Part shown: positions 58,481 through 64,000 of the stretch, piece after piece
Layout of the letters: the number at the start of each line of letters is the position of its first letter
Numbering within the stretch: the stretch's first letter is position 1
DNA from: Emergomyces orientalis
Lineage: Eukaryota; Ascomycota; Eurotiomycetes; Onygenales; Ajellomycetaceae
Direction: 5' to 3'
Length of the DNA stretch: 64,000 nt
Assembly: GCA_002110485.1 (NCBI GenBank)
Contig: MOWL01000067.1
Location: forward strand, 1,488,001-1,552,000
Notes under the pieces: generated by a model
Seen by the model: the letters and a program-made list of their open reading frames with translations, nothing else
Database searches by the model: none
What the model was told of the DNA's origin: nothing
Program-made: the position numbers and the translations under genes

Positions 58481-59299
58481 CTATTGCCCAAACAAACGCC
58501 TCTGAGACTGGCTGGATTGATCTCTAGCACGAGAATTACCGCCACCAAGCCTTCGATACAGTTGTCGGCCTCGTCGTCGTTGCTGGGCCAAACTTCCGGA
58601 GTCCAGTACATCGTCGACAAAATCGCCTAGCAAGATATTATCCACGAAAGAAAGGTAGTTGCTATTTCTGCCGCATATATGTGCGTGGACGTTTTGGTTC
58701 GGAATGCTACGGAAAGGGCTTGGATTGGTATCAGAATTAATATTGCCATTGGGGTTCATGGCGTCGTCGTCGTTGTCAGAGTCTTCACCGTCGGTGGCTT
58801 CGTTTGTATCGGTGCCTGCATTGCCACTATTTTCGTCATTATCAGAGAAATCTGATAAACGGTTGTTCGAGTTTCGGTGGCGATCCGCATATCGGCGTGG
58901 GCGTTGAACTCAGCCGTTAACTTACCCCTTAGATGATTATCTAAACTTGAGAGTCGAATATGGCCTACTGGGTCACGCTGCCTGCGCCTCCGGAAACTAC
59001 CGGCACAACAATGCCGGTGGCTCGAATCTGGAGAATCGTCAGGGAATGAGTAGAATGGGTAGTGTTCTGGAGATCTTCTCGCGCACGAAATCCAACAAGT
59101 GTGTGGCTGGTGAGCTTCATTGCGTTGATGCCCAGGGAGAAACTGGCTCGAATTTTCATCCAGGGTCGAACGACTAAGCACTGGCATGGGGTGTCTAGAT
59201 GGAGATGCCCAAATCAACGCGGGTGAACCACTTGGACCAACACCGCTGGTTATTGTGTCGACTGTTGGAATAGAAAGGCACGGTAGTATGGTATGCCAT
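58481..59299 (-). CDS. Uncharacterised acidic/polar protein, three-exon model
   Basis: Exons 59299-59244, 59194-58926 and 58851-58481, giving 231 aa. Start MAYHTTVPFYSNSRHNNQR. Introns of 49 nt (GTGTTG...TCTAG) and 74 nt (GTAAGT...ATCAG) both join in phase. The middle is polar (LSRSTLDENSSQFLPGHQRN, then CCAGSFRRRRQRDP). Exon 3 opens with an acidic stretch (DFSDNDEN, then DGEDSDNDDDA) and ends with YLSFVDNILLGDFVDDVLDS and a basic tail RRRGRQLYRRLGGG. No known domain, signal peptide or membrane segment. Without splicing the three frames look like unrelated short ORFs. The first exon is the least certain part. Confidence 0.45.
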
Positions 59300-60545
59300 G
59301 TTCTCAAGCGAGATGAATGGCCAAATCCACGGTCTGAGCCTCAAAGAGGAATCTTAGCTATATGCTAGAGACAAACAGCAGATATAGATTCAACAAAGTG
59401 GATGAGAAATAGGCTACAGATAAGGAAAATAGAAAAGAAAAATCCTCAAGAGAGGACATATGTGAGACTTTATTCATATGCCATTAAGCAATTCGCTTTC
59501 AAAAAATACAGACCGTATGAATGTTTGCTCGATACGACATAACTGTCCGCCGTGCCATCTTGGCACAAGCCTGGGAAAACTGCGAAACATAGAGTAGAGT
59601 AGAATATTGAAAGTATATAGAAAAAAATACATGTTGGAGATTGACAAATAGGTTAACACCTAGGTGGTTAGTCCCGCTTTATGGGGATGAGATGATGCTT
59701 AGGAGATCCAGCAAACACGTCTTTTTTTGGTTTTTTTGATGCAACATCAAACAGTAGGAATATAGGCAGTGGTGATGTTTGGCCTCGTTTACTGGGAGCT
59801 GGGAGCTACAGAAGAGGTATCATTATTCCGGAAAGATAGTGGTCTATAGATCCGGATACCTAGAGGGTGTCTGTAAAGAGCAGGTAAAAAGGGATGCTTG
59901 GGGCTGAATATGACTCACACGACACAAAATGTCCAGCAATTTTGAGCTCTCTGGCAAACTTTTTTTTGGAAAATATAAGCACTATTTGGCAATTGGAAAC
60001 ATGCAGCAGTCATCAAATCCCAGCGTCCGTTACTAGAGCACCCTGTATATAAAATTTTTATGGATGAATCTTCCTAGGTGGACGTTGGCCGGAGAGACTG
60101 GAAGTCCAGCCATCGAACTTTTTGATATTCGCGGGTGCGTGGCAACAAGGGCTTCGTGCAAGTTTCAGAAACAGCTACATCACAGTTTCATAAGCCTGAA
60201 AACAGCACTGGAGACAACCTTGGAACAATTACAAAAAAAAATCATGTTCCTTCTTTCACTGCATAGATTAAAGGGCCTGGAAGTTGCTGTGTCCTTGAAG
60301 CTTGGAAATCCTGGCTCTTGTTATTTGTCCCTGAGCCGGATAGACATGCATTCATCCTTTTCTCTGGCAACAACCTGTCTTAAGCATTTCTCATGTTTGA
60401 AGCCATCTAAGGGTGATTATCCGTCCTGGAGAATCCATTCCTTTCTTTATCCTGTTCCCCTTTCTCCCCCACTGGCAGAAGTCCGCTGCACGCACAGGTG
60501 CAAAGGCAAGAGATTAGCAGTCACCCCATCTGTCGTGTGTGTAGG

Positions 60546-60576
60546 TACTCCGTAGTGTTAGTAGGCGTACGGAGTA
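60546..60576. repeat. Inverted repeat TACTCCGTA / TACGGAGTA
   Basis: Two perfect 9-bp arms (60546-60554 and 60568-60576) separated by 13 bases. A third copy of TACGGAGTA lies at 20267-20275. Confidence 0.7.
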
Positions 60577-60982
60577 ATAGTAGTTCAGTTATGTAGTCCA
60601 ATGAACCCAAGTGTCCCCAGCCATTTTTTAAAGGTTTTAATGGGCGGAGTTTGCTGTGGATGTAGCTAGGTTCAGCATACTGCCACCCACTGCCGGTGAT
60701 TGGCCTGCTACCAACCCTTTTTTTTCGCTCTCTCTCTTCTCCCACCACCGCCTTCACACTAGTTTGCAACTACACGTCCTCGCTCATCGACCCAGGAGGA
60801 AGAACTTAACCAAAATCTGTCTCGATTTCTGCCCCCGTCCCAACCACCTCGACTTCGTCTCCAGCGCTTTTGTACACGAACACACGCCGCATATCACCTC
60901 TAGCAAGCTCTCCCTTTTACCTTTGAACCTTCATTTTAACCGTTCTCCGTCCCTGTGCTCGCCGTCTGACAGACAGCTCATC

Positions 60983-61005
60983 TTTTTTTTTTTTTTTTTT
61001 TTTTT
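60983..61005. repeat. T23 homopolymer
   Basis: Run of 23 T in the probable 5' UTR of the GYF gene. Confidence 0.8.
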
Positions 61006-61117
61006 GACCTTCTTCGCCGTTACCGCGACGCACCCAAATCCAAAAATCACCATTGCTGTCTGCACGTCTTCTATAGACGTCTGTGGATAAAGATATCTCA
61101 GAGTTAGCTAGTACACT

Positions 61118-64000
61118 ATGCCTTCACCTCTTCCATCGAGTTTTGCCTCTGCGGCAGCTGGCAACGCCCATGATTCGTCTGGTTCAAGGAAAGAAGGAAT
61201 CGGCGGTGGGGAATGGTAAAAACGCCCTCTTTTGATGCTTTTCTTTTTTTTTCTTCTTCCCTTCCCAATATCCCTAGCCGTTACTCTAGCGCACCGTTTT
61301 GTCTCTTTGTCTATAGTGGTTGGCATCATAACTTATCACCATCATGTCTACTCGTGATGACAGAGGAGTTAATTTTGATATATTAATTTTGTTCTGTCTG
61401 CCAGGTCTCGCACTCGTATGAACGGAGCTACCCAAACCTTCCGCCGGCCATCTCTTGCAACCAACAATTCTCATACCCGAGAGAATGCGCAAACCACGTC
61501 TTCTACTTCTACTCCTAGTGTTGCAGCCTATATCCCCCCTCATCTTAGTTCCAATTATCAGTCGGGCTCCCCGCGTAACAACCCCAATGATAGCAGGTAC
61601 TCCAAGGACCAACTTTTAAGCCTCTACAAGAGTCAACAGGACACCGGGAGCTGGGGGAAACATATATCCGATTATTTTATGGCGGATTGGAATCCCCATG
61701 ATGAAATGCCCTCGTCCATTAATGGCAGTTGGAATAAACGGGAGGATCTTAAAGAAGGCAGCACAGGCCCCGAGGTTTGCTGGGATCATAGTGGACAGGT
61801 TCAGCCTTTGGCATTAACTGAAATGAACGAAGAAGAAAAGGATGTATGTTGTATCTCGGGGAATTCAGTGCCCTACAATGCTGACCTGGACTTTCGTACT
61901 AGTTATTCTCCGGCTCTGTCAACTCCCCACTGAAGCCCCCCCCTCAGAGCGGAGCAAAGGATGCCTCCGGTCCCAGCGGAAATGCCGCTCGTAAGGGATC
62001 CATCTCCCATTCCCAGTCTCACCTTGGATCCTTCAACACGTCATCTCCTGGATCTGCACGGACTGCCCCGCGACGCCGTGGGACTGGCGATTCATCAGCA
62101 AATCCCATGTCCCCCACGGGTACTTCTCGTTTCTTCCGGGATGATACTAATATATCAACGCCGCCACCATCCATGCTCCGCCGAAAGACCGATTTCCGAG
62201 AAGCAGAGCCGAAAGTGGATGAGAAGGAAAAGGAAAACAATGGCCGTGATGCTGGCCCTGATATGAGCTCTCCGTACGGAACCCTGAAACGCAGCGCCAC
62301 AGGCCCTGTCGGCGCAAGTTCGAGTTCTTCGGCTTCCCCATGGCCATCCTCATCCCACAGTTCAACATTTTCGCCAATGGGTGCCTTTGGCAGCTTTTCC
62401 CTGGGGCCGATGAGCAACAGTGCTGGAATTAGCGACAAGAAGCCCAGCTTCGGTAGCCTCCGGGGGGAAAGTCGATTCAAGGGTCTGCTGTCTAAAGATA
62501 GCTCGGAAGATATCGGATCTAGCATTAAGGAGAAATCATCCCTGGCTGCCCTGGATCGTCTCCCCGAAGTTGAGGATTCTAGTCCGCCACCGCAACAGCA
62601 ACCGTGGGGAGAAGGCATAAAGACACGCCCGACTCGCAGTGAAACCAACCCCTTTGGTGACGAGCCACGGAGCGGGAGCGCAGCGCTTGGTGGACAGGAC
62701 CTAGATGCTCCCGCAACTGCAACCTCTACCTCAGGGATCGATCAGTTCGGCCTTTCCTTCGGCATGGCATCGAGTGGGCCCAGTTTTCGAGACATTGTGG
62801 GAAACCAGCAAAACCAACCAGCTCAGACCCCCAATCACCACCACGCCCATGAGCCAATGAGTCCTACCAATACGAACCCCTACCAGAGCCCACATGGCGA
62901 GAGGGTCGATACTGACGATATCGACACAGACGGTTCCGATATCCAACATGCCCACTTGCCCGGCCTGAGTGATATCCCTGAAGATCCGGGAATGGGTGGG
63001 TTTGGTTCGATCCGTCGAGGTGGGTCCGCGGTAGACCCCTCAGCCGGTGATCGTAGCCAAACATCGAGCGTTGGTGCAGGTCGAGGGTTCCCCAGCTTGT
63101 CCGGTCTAGGTGGCCTGCCATCGCTTGGATCTGCTGGCGGTTGGCCTACGAGCGCAACTGCTGGCACTCCCACCCGGGAACGATCCGGCTTCGCGTCCGG
63201 GTTCGGTGATCCTATTTTTGGATCAATGGCAGATTTGCAGTCTCCTAGCCTTGCGACTCTTGGAGGAGGTGGCTTCTTTGGATCGCATACCAGCCTTCCC
63301 AGTGCTGGTCGCACAAGTAAAATGGGATCCTTATTTCCTCCAGCAATGCAAGACCAAATGCGTGGAGAACAAGCACGCCCAGATTCCGCTGGAATTGAAG
63401 GTTCAATGAGGCAGCAAGGCGATAACAGGAACGTTTCCAGTACCAGCCCGTTTGACACTGGCATCCCGAGGAGAGACACCGAACAGGCTACTCGTTCTGG
63501 TGGTATCTTTTCTCCTCTTGGTGGCCTTGATCTTGGACGAGACGCCTTTTTATCCGGGGATAAACCTGGCCCGGGAACTCAACCCATTTCGGTTGCATCT
63601 TCCCAGCCGCCTGCGTCATCAGCCACCACACAAAATTCGATTCCACCTTCCCAAGCGTCTGTAGACGGTACCACCCAGCCCGTCCAAAGCCATTCCAGTG
63701 CGAGTTCGTCAAATACTCAACTTCCGACAACCCAACAGCGACAAATGGTGATGCCAGATCGCATGCGTTGGATCTATCGCGACCCTCAGGGCAACACGCA
63801 AGGCCCGTGGTCTGGACTCGAGATGCATGATTGGTTCAAAGCAGGTTTCTTTACCGCAGAACTCCAAGTGAAGAAGTTAGAGGATGCGGAGTATGAACCG
63901 CTTGCTCAACTTGTTCGACGCATTGGCAACTCTCGAGAGCCGTTCCTTGTGCCGCAAATCGGGGTTCCTCATGGGCCCCCCTCGAGCCAACCTGGTCCCT
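61118..64000 (+). CDS. GYF-domain protein (Smy2/GIGYF-like), 3'-truncated at the window edge
   Basis: Exons 61118-61215, 61405-61843 and 61903 to the window end (878 codons so far, still open). Start MPSPLPSSFASAAAGNAHDS. The N-terminal conserved block reads YSKDQLLSLYKSQQDTGSWG, then HISDYFMADWNPHDEM and EEEKDLFSGSVNSPLKPPP (joined across intron 2). A long Ser/Gly/Pro-rich region follows. The GYF domain starts at about residue 800: MRWIYRDPQGNTQGPWSGLE, then MHDWFKAGFFTAELQVKKLE. GYF domains bind Pro-rich peptides. Yeast Smy2 and Syh1 and animal GIGYF proteins act in translational repression, mRNA decay and vesicle traffic. The C-terminus, outside the window, should be Gln/Pro-rich. Confidence 0.9.

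Larger units (their letters stand above)
59300..61117. other. Intergenic region and leader of the GYF gene
   Basis: About 1.8 kb between divergent genes. A 163-codon ATG ORF (60064-60555, plus) has no protein-like motif. A 9-bp inverted repeat lies at 60546-60576. From 60700 the sequence is C+T-rich with a T23 run (60983-61005), as expected for the long leader of the GYF gene. Confidence 0.5.

Noticed and set aside
60064..60555. 163-aa plus-strand ATG ORF
   Set aside because: No recognisable domain and irregular composition; it overlaps the inverted repeat and the probable GYF promoter.

Overview
The window reads as nuclear DNA of a filamentous ascomycete. Most genes carry short introns (about 47-120 nt) with GTATGT/GTAAGT-type donors and (C/T)AG acceptors. 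The conserved families are fungal: Stc1, DUF7514, Stn1, MedA/Medusa, a fused TrpA-TrpB tryptophan synthase, MAPEG and GYF/Smy2. Gene content and long, pyrimidine-rich, homopolymer-rich intergenic DNA suggest Eurotiomycetes, probably Onygenales; the order is inference, since no search was possible. No operons, CRISPR arrays, phage, intact transposons or rRNA/tRNA genes were seen.

Layout. 1-1448 (-): 3'-truncated SERAC1-like alpha/beta-hydrolase gene with a broken frame. 3505-4781 (+): Stc1-domain protein. 6358-8692 (+): DUF7514 protein. 9380-10378 (-): telomere-capping Stn1. 11446-11766 (+): probable relic of a small secreted Cys protein. 12184-12975 (-): DRAP/CMP-type deaminase. 13439-14502 (+): DNAJC9-like co-chaperone. 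16181-18853 (+): long universal-stress-domain protein. 20437-21456 (+): uncharacterised conserved protein. 22137-23956 (-) and 25624-27695 (+): divergent secreted hydrolases, a beta-lactamase-like enzyme and an S10 carboxypeptidase. 28291-30333 (-): V-ATPase subunit B. 31004-32120 (+): Gfo/Idh/MocA oxidoreductase. 33183-35904 (-): tryptophan synthase. 38372-40805 (-): MedA developmental regulator, followed upstream by about 13 kb without a convincing gene. 53828-55033 (-): MDR oxidoreductase. 56052-56489 (-): MAPEG protein. 58481-59299 (-): acidic uncharacterised protein. 61118-64000 (+): GYF-domain protein running off the right edge.

The genes do not form one pathway. This is a mostly housekeeping stretch (vacuolar acidification, tryptophan synthesis, telomere and heterochromatin maintenance, protein folding, translation or vesicle regulation) around one developmental regulator with an exceptionally large upstream region. 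I rebuilt exons by hand; for every complete multi-exon model the exon lengths sum to a multiple of three.

The most unusual features are: a start codon that forms an exon of its own in the carboxypeptidase gene; two introns (in VMA2 and the MDR gene) whose lengths are multiples of three and which are free of in-frame stops; the gene-poor MedA upstream region with a 97-nt purine tract and a same-strand cluster of CATTCC motifs; and the decayed secreted-protein gene. I did not find a clearly new multi-gene system.
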